Positions 6,651-14,156 of a DNA stretch of 18,959 bases are shown here, one piece after another. The stretch lies in contig CAJMHW010000034.1 in assembly GCA_905213325.1 (NCBI GenBank), forward strand, positions 1-18,959. The letters are read 5' to 3'. This stretch comes from Collinsella aerofaciens. GTDB lineage: Bacteria > Actinomycetota > Coriobacteriia > Coriobacteriales > Coriobacteriaceae. The notes below the pieces were generated by a model. That model was not told where the DNA came from, did no database searches, and saw nothing but the letters and a program-made list of their open reading frames with translations. Every line of letters starts with the position of its first letter. Position 1 is the stretch's first letter. A program made the translations under genes and the position numbers.

Positions 6651-7722
6651 TGAGTATGTGATCCCGGAGCACTACGAGGATCTCACTCCTGCTCCGCAGC
6701 TCGACCAGAAGACCCTCAACAAGATGGCTTGGCGCTCCTGCTTCCTGCAGGCATCGTTCAACTACGAGCGCATGCAGGCCGCTGGCTGGCTCTACTCCAT
6801 CATCCCCGGTCTGGAGAAGATCCACACCAACAAGAACGACCTCGCGGCTTCCATGAGCCACAACCTGGAGTTCTTCAACACCCACCCGTTCCTTGTCACC
6901 TTTGTTATGGGCATCGTGCTTTCGCTCGAGCAGAACAAGGTTGACATCCCCACGATCCGCGCCGTCCGCGTCGCCGCAATGGGCCCGCTCGGTGGTATCG
7001 GTGACGCCCTGTTCTGGCTGACGCTCGTGCCTATCACGGCCGGCATCACCTCCAACATGGCCATCAACGGCAACGCCGCTGCACCGATCATCTTCCTGGT
7101 GATCTTCAACGTCGTCCAGTTCGCTCTGCGCTTCTGGCTCATGAACTGGTCCTACAAGCTTGGCACCAGCGCTATTGACGCTCTGACCGCCAACATGCAG
7201 GCCTTCACGCGTGCCGCTTCCATCATGGGCGTCTTCGTCGTCGGTTGCCTGGTCGTCACCATGGGTGGCACCCAGATCAACCTCCAGATCCCCAACGGCA
7301 CCACCCGTGGTCTCTCCGCTACTACCGTGATCGTCTCCGAGAAGGAGGCCGAAAACTTCACCGGTATGGAGGGCATCGATACCGAGACCGCTGAGGCCGG
7401 TACCATCGCCATGACCGATAAGGACGGCAACGCCCTTACCGCTTCCGATGCCGACGGCAACGCTGTCGAGTGCGGCGTCACCGATCTGGGCAACGGCATG
7501 GAGTCCGTGACCTACGGCACCGTTACCGAGGATCCGGTCAACTTCTCTGTTGCCGACACCCTCAACACCATCGTCCCGAAGCTCGTCCCGCTTATGCTTA
7601 CGCTGCTGCTTTACTACATGTTCGCTAAGCACAGCTGGACCCCGACCAAGGGCATTCTCCTGCTCTTCGTCCTTGGCATCCTGGGCGCTGGCCCGCTTGG
7701 TCTCTGGCCGAGCATCTGGTAA
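6640..7722 (+). CDS. PTS mannose-family EIID component with an extra outer segment
   Basis: A 360-residue EIID membrane subunit. The conserved N-terminal half is clear: LNKMAWRSCFLQASFNYERMQ, GWLYSIIPGL, FFNTHPFLVTFVMGI, and MGPLGGIGDALFW. It ends with the usual helices (LLLYYMFAKHSW, LGILGAGPLGLW). Family members are commonly about 270-300 residues; the surplus lies at about residues 222-300, a polar, acidic stretch (for example EKEAENFTGMEG, ETAEAGTIAMTDKDG) between a hydrophobic helix and the conserved LNTIVPKLVPLML. This segment is probably on the outer face. I chose ATG 6640 because GGAGGTG lies at 6624-6630; an upstream in-frame start would overlap EIIC further. It pairs with EIIC to form the sugar channel. 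Confidence 0.92.
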   Translation: MASNEYVIPEHYEDLTPAPQLDQKTLNKMAWRSCFLQASFNYERMQAAGWLYSIIPGLEKIHTNKNDLAASMSHNLEFFNTHPFLVTFVMGIVLSLEQNKVDIPTIRAVRVAAMGPLGGIGDALFWLTLVPITAGITSNMAINGNAAAPIIFLVIFNVVQFALRFWLMNWSYKLGTSAIDALTANMQAFTRAASIMGVFVVGCLVVTMGGTQINLQIPNGTTRGLSATTVIVSEKEAENFTGMEGIDTETAEAGTIAMTDKDGNALTASDADGNAVECGVTDLGNGMESVTYGTVTEDPVNFSVADTLNTIVPKLVPLMLTLLLYYMFAKHSWTPTKGILLLFVLGILGAGPLGLWPSIW

Positions 7723-7730
7723 GGCTCTAG

Positions 7731-7775
7731 CTTGAGGGGTGTGTCCCTACGCGGCTCACACCCCGACCCCTTAAG
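7731..7775 (+). other. Alternative hairpins just after the EIID gene
   Basis: GGGGTGTG (7736-7743) pairs with CACACCCC (7757-7764). Alternatively, CTTGAGGGGT (7731-7740) pairs with ACCCCTTAAG (7766-7775) with one wobble or mismatch. They share an arm, so the two stems exclude each other. No T-run follows; the real terminator is 15 bases further on. Confidence 0.4.
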
Positions 7776-7788
7776 CCATGTGTATGTT

Positions 7789-7832
7789 AAAAGCCGCGTG
7801 CTCGAAAGAGCGCGCGGCTTTTGTTTTCTTAA
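7789..7832 (+). terminator. Intrinsic terminator of the PTS operon
   Basis: A 15-bp stem (AAAAGCCGCGTGCTC at 7789-7803 with 7808-7822, one G-U pair) closed by a GAAA tetraloop, then TTTTGTTTTCTT. Very strong form; it separates the PTS genes from gntR. Confidence 0.92.
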
Positions 7833-7907
7833 TGATTCGGGTGTGGCAGACAGATAATGCATAACACCCTAGGTAGTTAGTCGAATTCGAGCAAAAGGGA
7901 GGATAGG

Positions 7908-8639
7908 ATGGCGATCGGAGCGCGTAAGCAACCGCTGTACGATCAGCTGGTCGATATTCTGACCGAAAAGATTAACCATGAATATCGCGCCGGTGACATG
8001 ATTCCTTCCGAGCGCGAACTTTCGGAGCGCTATGGTCTCTCGCGCACTACGGTACGCCTGGCTCTGCAGGAACTGGAGCGTTTAGGACTGGTGGTTCGGC
8101 AGCACGGTCGCGGTACCTTTGTGACCGACCGTTCGGCAAAGGCAACCAATCTTATGCAGTCCTACAGCTTTACCGAGCAGATGCGCGCGATGGGTCGAGA
8201 ACCCGAGACCACGATTCTCGAGTTTTGCGAGATGGAGGCCGATAAGAATCTGGCCGAGCATATGGGATTGCGCATCGGTGATCGCATTTTTAAGCTCAAG
8301 CGCCTTCGCTCTGCCGACAACATGCCCATGATGGTCGAACGCAGCTATCTACCGGTTCGTCAATTTCTGTCCCTAAAGCGACCGCTGCTGGAGCGTAAGC
8401 CGCTTTACGATGTGATTGAGCAGGACTTTCAGCAAAAGATTCGCGTGGCCGAAGAGGAGTTCTATGCGAGCATAGCCCGTCCCACCGATGCCCACCTTTT
8501 GGGAATTGTCGAGGGCTCGCCTGTGCTCGATTTGGTCAGGACTACGTATAACGAGTCAAACGAGGTAGTGGAGTACACACTCTCGGTTGCTCGTGCCGAT
8601 CAGTTTAAATACAAGGTTTACCACCAGCGCAGTAACTAG
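7908..8639 (+). CDS. GntR-family (HutC subfamily) transcriptional regulator
   Basis: A 243-residue repressor type protein. Residues 8-75 form the GntR winged helix (PLYDQLVDILTEKI, MIPSERELSERYGLSRTTVR, LERLGLVVRQHGRGTFV). Residues from about 95 to 235 form a UTRA ligand domain (SYSFTEQMRAMG, KLKRLRSADNMPMMVERSYL, FYASIARPTDAHLLGI, VEYTLSVARADQFKYKV), which in NagR/DasR-like proteins senses phosphorylated amino sugars. ATG 7908 is preceded by GGGAGG at 7897-7902. It lies between the PTS operon and agaS, both of which carry TGGTTACTACCAG in front, so it is the likely regulator of both. The inducer (GalN-6-P, GalNAc-6-P or GlcNAc-6-P) is not evident from sequence. Confidence 0.92.
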   Translation: MAIGARKQPLYDQLVDILTEKINHEYRAGDMIPSERELSERYGLSRTTVRLALQELERLGLVVRQHGRGTFVTDRSAKATNLMQSYSFTEQMRAMGREPETTILEFCEMEADKNLAEHMGLRIGDRIFKLKRLRSADNMPMMVERSYLPVRQFLSLKRPLLERKPLYDVIEQDFQQKIRVAEEEFYASIARPTDAHLLGIVEGSPVLDLVRTTYNESNEVVEYTLSVARADQFKYKVYHQRSN

Positions 8640-8678
8640 TGCTCGCATCGTTTCCATATGGTGATTCTTTGCATTTAA

Positions 8679-8714
8679 CTGGTTACTACCAGATAACCAA
8701 CCGAAGTGTATAAT
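8679..8714 (+). promoter_or_regulatory. agaS promoter and GntR-type operator
   Basis: TATAAT (8709-8714) is a consensus -10. Upstream, CTGGT-TACT-ACCAG (8679-8692) is a palindrome covering the -35 position, where no good -35 hexamer exists. A bound repressor here would block polymerase. The core 13-mer is identical to that in the PTS promoter (4387-4399). Confidence 0.7.
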
Positions 8715-8753
8715 TGCACGTCAGAGGATTACTTCTAGAGAGAGGTATTAGAA

Positions 8754-9920
8754 ATGTTCGAGAAGAGTGTCGAGGAGCTCACCGAGCTCGGCGCCCAGAT
8801 CACCACGGCCGAGATTGCTCAGCAGCCCGAGCTTTGGCGTGATACGCTCAACATCTATCGCGAGAACAAGGAGGCCATCGAGGCCTTCCTGGCCGAGGCT
8901 CGCGCTATGGGCGAGGGTCGTCTGTCCGTTGTCTTCACCGGTGCCGGTACGTCCGACTACGTTGGCGATACCTGCGCCCCGTACCTGCGTCACGCTGGCA
9001 ACACTGATCTCTACGACTTTAAGCCCATCGCCACGACCGACATCGTGAGCGCCCCGCGCGACTTCCTGCGCGCCGAGGATCCCACGCTCGTGGTTTCCTT
9101 TGCCCGCTCTGGCAACAGCCCCGAGAGCCTTGCCGCCGTTGCCGTTGCCAAGGAGCTCGTCCACAACGTCAAGTTCCTCAACATCACCTGCGCTCCCGAG
9201 GGCAAGCTCGCCGTCGAGTCCGCCGATGATCCCAATGCGCTGACGCTGCTCATCCCGCGCGCCAACGACAAGGGCTTCGCCATGACCGGTTCCTACACCT
9301 GCATGACCCTGCTCTCCACCCTTATTTTCGACACTGCCTCTGACGAGCAGAAGGCCGAGTGGGTCGAGACGATTGCCAAGATGGGCGAGGAGGTCATCTC
9401 CCGTGAGCCTGAGATCGCCGATTACCTGGCTGGCGACTTCAACCGCGTGACCTACTTGGGTTCTGGCTCCTTTGGTGGCCTTGCCCAGGAGAGCCAGCTC
9501 AAGATCCTCGAGCTCGCTCACGGTCTGGTTGCTACTTCCTACGACACCTCCATGGGCTATCGTCACGGACCTAAGTCCTTCGTCGACGATAAGACGCTCG
9601 TCTTCGTGTTCGTCAACAACGACGCCTACACCCGTCAGTACGACATCGACATCCTCAACGAGATCGGTGGCGACAAGATCGCTCAGCACACCGTTGCCGT
9701 TCAGCAGGATGGCGCTACCGTCTACGAGGGCGAGTCCTTCACCTTTAAGGGCTACGAGGCGCTTCCCGAGGGCTATCTTGCCCTGCCGTTCGTGATGTTT
9801 GCCCAGGCTATCAGCCTGCTCAACTCCGTGCGCGTGGGCAACACGCCCGATACGCCGAGCCCCACCGGCACGGTCAACCGCGTGGTTAAGGGCGTGACGA
9901 TTCACCCCTTCACCGCTTAA
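8754..9920 (+). CDS. agaS: SIS-domain amino-sugar-6-phosphate deaminase/isomerase, AgaS type
   Basis: A 388-residue cytoplasmic protein with two SIS (sugar isomerase) domains, similar in length to E. coli AgaS (384). The first contains VVFTGAGTSDYVGD and VVSFARSGNSPES, the second YLGSGSFGGLAQESQLKILE and MGYRHGPKSFVDD. The end, NTPDTPSPTGTVNRVVKGV followed by IHPF, is characteristic of the AgaS group and separates it from GlmS. AgaS converts galactosamine-6-phosphate to tagatose-6-phosphate and ammonia. It has its own promoter with a GntR operator and is followed by a strong terminator, then the deacetylase gene. A glucosamine-6-P role is less likely, given the LacC-type kinase downstream. 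Confidence 0.9.
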   Translation: MFEKSVEELTELGAQITTAEIAQQPELWRDTLNIYRENKEAIEAFLAEARAMGEGRLSVVFTGAGTSDYVGDTCAPYLRHAGNTDLYDFKPIATTDIVSAPRDFLRAEDPTLVVSFARSGNSPESLAAVAVAKELVHNVKFLNITCAPEGKLAVESADDPNALTLLIPRANDKGFAMTGSYTCMTLLSTLIFDTASDEQKAEWVETIAKMGEEVISREPEIADYLAGDFNRVTYLGSGSFGGLAQESQLKILELAHGLVATSYDTSMGYRHGPKSFVDDKTLVFVFVNNDAYTRQYDIDILNEIGGDKIAQHTVAVQQDGATVYEGESFTFKGYEALPEGYLALPFVMFAQAISLLNSVRVGNTPDTPSPTGTVNRVVKGVTIHPFTA

Positions 9921-9938
9921 TCGCGTCCCCCTGTAAGG

Positions 9939-9981
9939 GCGCCCGTCCGCTCATAACGGCGGGCGGGCGCTTTTTGTTTTT
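9939..9981 (+). terminator. Intrinsic terminator after agaS
   Basis: A 12-bp G+C-rich stem (GCGCCCGTCCGC at 9939-9950 with GCGGGCGGGCGC at 9959-9970, one G-U pair), 8-base loop, then TTTTTGTTTTT. It separates agaS from the deacetylase gene, which may have its own promoter (TATAAG at 9994-9999 is a weak -10 candidate). Confidence 0.9.
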
Positions 9982-10038
9982 ACATGGACCGGGTATAAGC
10001 ATTACCACAGTCAACTGCTTTAGAAGCAAGGAGTGCAT

Positions 10039-11208
10039 ATGAGCACGTACGCAATTAAGGCTGACAAGTTCTTCTTGCCGGCAGGCCCGCAACTGGGCGG
10101 CTATCTTATGGTCGAGGATGGCGTTTTTGGCGCCTGGCAGGCCGACGAGCCCTCTTGCGAGATCAAGGACTACACGGGATCGTGGATCGCACCGGGTATG
10201 GTCGATACTCACATCCATGGCTTCTATAACCACTCGACTACCGATAACGATCCCGAGGGCATTGATATCAGCTCGACCGAGCTCGCCCGTCGCGGTACCA
10301 CCAGCTGGCTGCCCACGACGTTCACCGATGGCGTCGAGCAGATCAAGGATGCCTGCGCCGCCATCGCCCAGGCGGACGAGGGTCGCGGCCCCGACTTCTG
10401 CGGTGCTCGCATTCAGGGCATCTATCTGGAGGGCCCCTTCTTTACCATGAAGCACGTGGGCGCGCAGAACCCCGCTTATCTTATCGATCCCTCCGAGGAG
10501 GTCTTCGATCAGTGGCAGGAGGCTGCGGGCGGTCGCATCGTTAAGAGCGCCATGGCGGCCGAGCGCGACGGTGCCGCTGCTTATGCGGCTGCTCTGAACG
10601 CCAAGGGTGTGGTGACCAGCATCGGTCACTCCGACGCCACCTACGATGAGTGCATCGCCGCCATCAACGCCGGTGCCAGCTGCTTTACGCATACCTATAA
10701 CGGCCAGCGCGGGCTGCATCACCGTGAGCCCGGTGTCGTGGGCGCTGCCATGTCCACGCCCGAGACCTACGCCGAGATCATCTGTGACGGCAAGCACGTA
10801 AACCCTGCCGCCATCAAGGCGCTGCTGCAGGCAAAGGGCTGGCAGCACACGGTGCTCATCACCGACTGCCTTGGCTGCGGCGGCATGCCCGAGGGCAGCT
10901 ACACCAGCGGCGGCATGGACGTCATCATGAAGGACAACCTGTGCTGGCTCGCCGACGGCAAGAGCATTGCCGGCTCGGTGCTCACGCTTGCCCAGGGCGT
11001 CAAGAACATTGTCGATTGGGGCATCGCCAGCGCTGATATCGCCATTCGCATGGCAACCGAGGTGCCGGCTCGCTCTGCGCACATCGAGGATAAGTGCGGC
11101 AGCATCATGCCGGGTCGCGACGCCGACTTTGTCGTGTTCGACCATGAGCTCACCCTCGTCGAGACGTATGTTGGCGGCCAGAGCGTCGGCAACGCCTTTA
11201 CCGATTAA
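10039..11208 (+). CDS. nagA: N-acetylgalactosamine/glucosamine-6-phosphate deacetylase
   Basis: A 389-residue amidohydrolase that removes acetate from GalNAc-6-P or GlcNAc-6-P. The active site is intact: VDTHIHG (His58, His60), YLEGPF (Glu131, metal ligand), GHSDATY (His197), CFTHTYN (His218) and ITDCLG with catalytic Asp276. These match E. coli NagA Glu131, His195, His216 and Asp273 in order and spacing. I chose ATG 10039 because AAGGAG (10028-10033) ends 5 bases before it; an in-frame GTG at 10033 overlaps that site. Next to agaS it probably acts as AgaA in the GalNAc route, but NagA and AgaA cannot be told apart by motif. A 41-codon remnant of a second copy lies at 13941. Confidence 0.92.
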   Translation: MSTYAIKADKFFLPAGPQLGGYLMVEDGVFGAWQADEPSCEIKDYTGSWIAPGMVDTHIHGFYNHSTTDNDPEGIDISSTELARRGTTSWLPTTFTDGVEQIKDACAAIAQADEGRGPDFCGARIQGIYLEGPFFTMKHVGAQNPAYLIDPSEEVFDQWQEAAGGRIVKSAMAAERDGAAAYAAALNAKGVVTSIGHSDATYDECIAAINAGASCFTHTYNGQRGLHHREPGVVGAAMSTPETYAEIICDGKHVNPAAIKALLQAKGWQHTVLITDCLGCGGMPEGSYTSGGMDVIMKDNLCWLADGKSIAGSVLTLAQGVKNIVDWGIASADIAIRMATEVPARSAHIEDKCGSIMPGRDADFVVFDHELTLVETYVGGQSVGNAFTD

Positions 11209-11214
11209 CGATAG

Positions 11215-11252
11215 AAAAAGACGGCGGGCCCGAATCTGCTCGGACCCGCCGT
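11215..11252 (-). terminator. Intrinsic terminator of the flavodoxin-like gene
   Basis: A 13-bp stem, 11221-11233 with 11240-11252, with a single imperfect pair that is a G-U wobble only when read on the minus strand; on that strand CTTTTTCT follows. So it mainly serves the minus-strand gene, and may also stop nagA readthrough. Confidence 0.8.
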
Positions 11253-11283
11253 ATGGGTTAAACGCTCAAAAGCACCTTTACAG

Positions 11284-11868
11284 TTACAGCTTGTTAGCGA
11301 TCTTCTTTGCCGTGCGCTTGACGCCGGCCACCAGACCTCCTGCAGGATGCTCCTTCTCGTAGGCTAGACGCTTCTCGCGCTTGGCATACTCTTCGACGAT
11401 GATGTCGCCGTACTCGTCTTCGATTTTGTCGAAGAAGTCGACGGCTCCCTTAATCTCTTCGGCAGTTGGGTGCCCCTTCTGGACGCCGCCGGCGAGCTTG
11501 AACGGCCCCCACGTATCAAAGCCGGGGCAGCCGTAGACACCCATAAAGATGGCCTGTCTCATGCGGCAGATGCCATCGATATCCTTGCCGTACCACTTGT
11601 TTTTGCCACCGTAGGTCATAAGGCCAAACACCTTGTCCTGCGGCTGCAGTACGTTCGTGAGCACGCGTGCCATGTCCTTGTCGATCTCGGAGTAATAGAT
11701 GCCCGTGGCGACGCCGATCAGATGATATTCGTGCAGGTCGGGGTACTCGTTTTTACCGAGTGACCTCACGTCGAGGGTATCGATTTCGGGGTGCGCCTCG
11801 ACGATGGCGTCCACGAGCTTTTTCGTATTGCCGTGGTGGCGTGAGGCATAAAGGATGATGGTTCGCAT
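11284..11868 (-). CDS. Flavodoxin-fold protein
   Basis: A 194-residue protein whose start, MRTIILYASRHHGNTKKL, has the flavodoxin FMN phosphate-loop pattern, followed by the strands HLIGVATGIYYSEIDK and KVFGLMTYGGKN and a MGVYGCPGFDTWGPF segment. Flavodoxin-domain proteins carry electrons through FMN or reduce quinones. The C-terminus is a basic helical tail (EKRLAYEKEHPAG, VKRTAKKIANKL) beyond the domain. ATG 11868 is preceded by AAAGG; the much longer in-frame extension upstream antisense to the mutarotase gene has no support. It sits opposite to the sugar genes, with no obvious role in the pathway. Confidence 0.8.
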   Translation of the reverse strand: MRTIILYASRHHGNTKKLVDAIVEAHPEIDTLDVRSLGKNEYPDLHEYHLIGVATGIYYSEIDKDMARVLTNVLQPQDKVFGLMTYGGKNKWYGKDIDGICRMRQAIFMGVYGCPGFDTWGPFKLAGGVQKGHPTAEEIKGAVDFFDKIEDEYGDIIVEEYAKREKRLAYEKEHPAGGLVAGVKRTAKKIANKL

Positions 11869-12024
11869 AAGAAGGCCTTTCAGCTGTAATTGCATCAATG
11901 TCTGTATGGTACCCCGTTGCATGGCTGGGAAACCGGACGCATCGATGAACGTGCGGGTTTGTCCTTTGGTCAGGGCCGAGACGGGTTCTTGCGAGCAAAA
12001 AGCAGTTGTTCGAAAGGATGGACA

Positions 12025-12906
12025 ATGGAATACGCTCTCTCCAACGATTCGATTTCTATCAAGGTCTCCACGGCCGGCGGCTCGTTTACCTCGATTGAGG
12101 CTGGAGGTCGCGAGTACTTGTGGCAGGGCGATCCCGCCGTGTGGTCCGGCCAGGCACCGATTTGCTTCCCGATTTGCGGAGGTTTGCGCGATAACAGCGC
12201 CATGACGTTTGCCGGACATCATGTGAAGCTCGCCCGCCACGGCTTTGCGCGCAAGCAGGAGTGGAAGCTGTTGAGCCAAAGCACAAACGAGCTGGCTATG
12301 TGCCTGGCATCCGAGGATAACGCCGCGCTGCTGAGCGATTATCCGTATCCGTTTAAACTTGTCGCCCGCTATACGCTCGAGGACGCCGGTGTGCGCGTCG
12401 CCTATGAGGCTACCAACGAGGGCACCGAGGACATGCCGTTCTTTATCGGTGGACATCCCGGCTTTAGGTGTCCGCTCGATGAGGGCGAGGCCTATACGGA
12501 CTACGAGTTGCGTTTTGAGAAAGACGAGGCTGTGGAGCTCTGCACCGCCGTTCCCTCGACCGGATTGATTGACGTGACCAACCGCTCCAAGAACCCCATG
12601 GTGGGAAAGACGCTGCCTCTGTCACATGAGCTCTTCGATTTTGCGGAGACCATCTTTGACGTGCTCGAGAGCCGTCAGGTCACGCTTTCCAAAAAGGGCG
12701 AGGACAAGGGCGTTCGCTTGAGCTTTGAGGGCTTCCCGTATCTCATTGTGTGGAGTAAGCCCGAGGGCGATTTTGTGGCAGTTGAGCCCTGGGGCGGCCT
12801 TTCGACCTGTTCCGATGAAGACGACGTGCTTGAGCATAAGCGCGGCTGCCTTGTCGCCAAGCCCAAGGAGACCGTCGTCCGCTCGTTCACGATTGAGATT
12901 CTGTAG
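12025..12906 (+). CDS. LacX-like aldose 1-epimerase family protein
   Basis: A 293-residue mutarotase-fold protein of the LacX group, which accompanies tagatose-6-phosphate genes in lactose operons of Firmicutes. Diagnostic features are YLWQGDPAVWSGQAPICFPI near the N-terminus, LARHGFARKQEW, the GGHPGF motif with His144, and VAVEPWGG with Glu254 as the likely catalytic acid/base pair partner. It would interconvert alpha and beta anomers of a sugar or sugar phosphate; the LacX substrate is not well established. ATG 12025 follows AAAGGA (12013-12018). The LacC-like kinase starts 59 bases downstream with no terminator between, so the two probably form an operon. Confidence 0.87.
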   Translation: MEYALSNDSISIKVSTAGGSFTSIEAGGREYLWQGDPAVWSGQAPICFPICGGLRDNSAMTFAGHHVKLARHGFARKQEWKLLSQSTNELAMCLASEDNAALLSDYPYPFKLVARYTLEDAGVRVAYEATNEGTEDMPFFIGGHPGFRCPLDEGEAYTDYELRFEKDEAVELCTAVPSTGLIDVTNRSKNPMVGKTLPLSHELFDFAETIFDVLESRQVTLSKKGEDKGVRLSFEGFPYLIVWSKPEGDFVAVEPWGGLSTCSDEDDVLEHKRGCLVAKPKETVVRSFTIEIL

Positions 12907-12965
12907 TCGCATGTAGCCAATTCGTTTTGCAAGGCATAAGGAGCCTGCGAGATAAGGAGCTAGAA

Positions 12966-13901
12966 ATGATCCTCACCGTTACGATGAACCCGTCCGTCGA
13001 TACGCGCTATCAGCTTGATGAGCTCATTATCGACGACGTCAACCGCGTGACGCCCGAAAAGACCGCCGGCGGTAAGGGCCTCAACGTGGCCCGCGTCCTG
13101 GGCCAGCTGGGCGACGATGTCGTGGCAACCGGCCTGCTTGGTGGTCATATGGGCGCCTATATGGCCGAGCTCATGGATGCCAACGGCATTAAGAATGATT
13201 TTGTGCCCATCAAGGGCGAGACCCGCATCTGCCTCAATATCCTTCATGCCGGCAACCAGACCGAGCTGCTCGAGAGCGGCCCGACGATTGCCCCCGAGGA
13301 GCTCGATGCCTTTACCGCCAAGTTCGCCGAGCTTGCGAGCAAGGCCGATGTCGTTACCATCTCGGGTTCGCTGCCCCGCGGCGTCGAGGCGGACTACTAT
13401 GCCAAGATCACGGGCATTGCCGAGAACGCCGGCGCCAAGGTGCTGCTCGATACCTCGGGTGCCTCGCTTGAGGCTGCGCTCAAGTCCGAGGTCAAGCCTG
13501 AGCTGGTTAAGCCTAACCTGACCGAAATTAACGGCCTTCTGGGCATGAGCTTTACCACCGACGATGTGGACGAGCTCCGCGCCGCGCTCGCCTCTGATGC
13601 CCGCTTCTCCGATATCCCCTGGGTCGTCGTGTCCATGGGTGCTGCCGGCTCCGTTGGCTTCCACAATGGCCGTGCGTTCCGCGCAAAGACGCCCGATATC
13701 CCTGCCGTTAACGCCACGGGCTCTGGTGACTCCACTATCGCAGGCTTCGCGCATGCCATCGCTGCCGGCGCAGACGACGAGACGGTGCTGCGTACCGCCA
13801 ACACCTGCGGCAAGCTCAACGCCATGGATCCCATGACCGGCCATCTGGTCATGGACCGTTGGGACGAGGTCTACAACGGCGTTGTCGTGACCGAGCTGTA
13901 A
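12966..13901 (+). CDS. lacC: PfkB-family tagatose-6-phosphate kinase / 1-phosphofructokinase, LacC type
   Basis: A 311-residue sugar-phosphate kinase of the PfkB family, LacC/FruK branch. It begins ILTVTMNPSVDTRY (Asp12 of the NPSVD substrate motif), has TAGGKGLNVARVLGQLG (GGKG at 35-38), DTSGASLEAAL, KPNLTEINGLLG, and the ATP/catalytic NATGSGDSTIAGF with Asp255 as the catalytic base. The DTSG and GSGDST forms match LacC rather than FruK. Expected reaction: tagatose-6-P + ATP to tagatose-1,6-bisphosphate, following AgaS. ATG 12966 follows AAGGAG (12954-12959); a second ATAAGGAGC lies 16 bases earlier. The earlier in-frame start lacks a better site. The aldolase (LacD/KbaY) is not in this window. 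Confidence 0.88.
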   Translation: MILTVTMNPSVDTRYQLDELIIDDVNRVTPEKTAGGKGLNVARVLGQLGDDVVATGLLGGHMGAYMAELMDANGIKNDFVPIKGETRICLNILHAGNQTELLESGPTIAPEELDAFTAKFAELASKADVVTISGSLPRGVEADYYAKITGIAENAGAKVLLDTSGASLEAALKSEVKPELVKPNLTEINGLLGMSFTTDDVDELRAALASDARFSDIPWVVVSMGAAGSVGFHNGRAFRAKTPDIPAVNATGSGDSTIAGFAHAIAAGADDETVLRTANTCGKLNAMDPMTGHLVMDRWDEVYNGVVVTEL

Positions 13902-13940
13902 GAGTTTGGGTGACGGCCCCGGCATCGCTTGCTAGCCCCT

Positions 13941-14066
13941 GTCGACGATAAGTGCAGTAGCATTATGCCGGGGCGCGACGCTGACACAGTCGTGTTCAAT
14001 CCCGACCTTACCCTGGTCGAGACGTATGTGGGCGGCAACAGCTTTGGTAATGCGTTCGCCGAGTAA
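13941..14066 (+). pseudogene. C-terminal remnant of a second nagA-type deacetylase gene
   Basis: This in-frame stretch of 41 codons plus TAA encodes DDKCSSIMPGRDAD, VVFNPDLTLVETYVGG and NSFGNAFAE. It matches the last 40 residues of the deacetylase at 10039-11208 at about 30 of 40 positions by eye. No start codon, ribosome binding site or N-terminal part is present; a stop (TGA, 13911-13913) lies upstream in frame. The divergence means it is not a very recent copy. It lies 39 bases after the LacC-like gene, so an older deacetylase gene once ended here and most of it was deleted. Confidence 0.85.
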
Positions 14067-14128
14067 GCTGCTTGCCGACGCTTACTGGGAGGAGTAACGA
14101 GCTGCTCGGTTGAGCTGTTCGTCTGATG

Positions 14129-14154
14129 GCGTGATTCCCCTAGGGGAATCACGC
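14129..14154. repeat. Perfect 26-base palindrome
   Basis: A perfect palindrome (13-base arms, core CCCCTAGGGG) running from GCGTGATTCC to its complement. A diverged copy of its core (GTGTTTCCCTAAGGGAAATCAC, read in two parts) forms the tip of the next hairpin at 14171-14192, so the two are related sequences about 40 bases apart. Confidence 0.8.
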
Positions 14155-14156
14155 TA

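Noticed and set aside
6553..7632. 359-codon minus-strand open frame opposite EIID
   Set aside because: Rich in Gly, Asp, His and Val, as expected of the complement of a membrane protein gene; no domain.
9982..10038. GntR operator before nagA
   Set aside because: No TGGT-N4-ACCA palindrome is present; only a weak TATAAG -10 candidate is seen.
8748..11145. Long minus-strand open frames opposite agaS and nagA (385 and 411 codons)
   Set aside because: They are low-complexity antisense frames to well-supported enzymes and have no ribosome binding sites or motifs.
11284..12456. 390-codon minus-strand open frame across the flavodoxin gene and the mutarotase start
   Set aside because: The upstream 196 codons are antisense to the mutarotase gene, have no domain, and the flavodoxin motif begins right at ATG 11868 with AAAGG in front.
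12936..12960. Duplicated ATAAGGAGC before lacC as a regulatory repeat
   Set aside because: Only two short units; most likely a chance or slippage duplication of the ribosome binding site.
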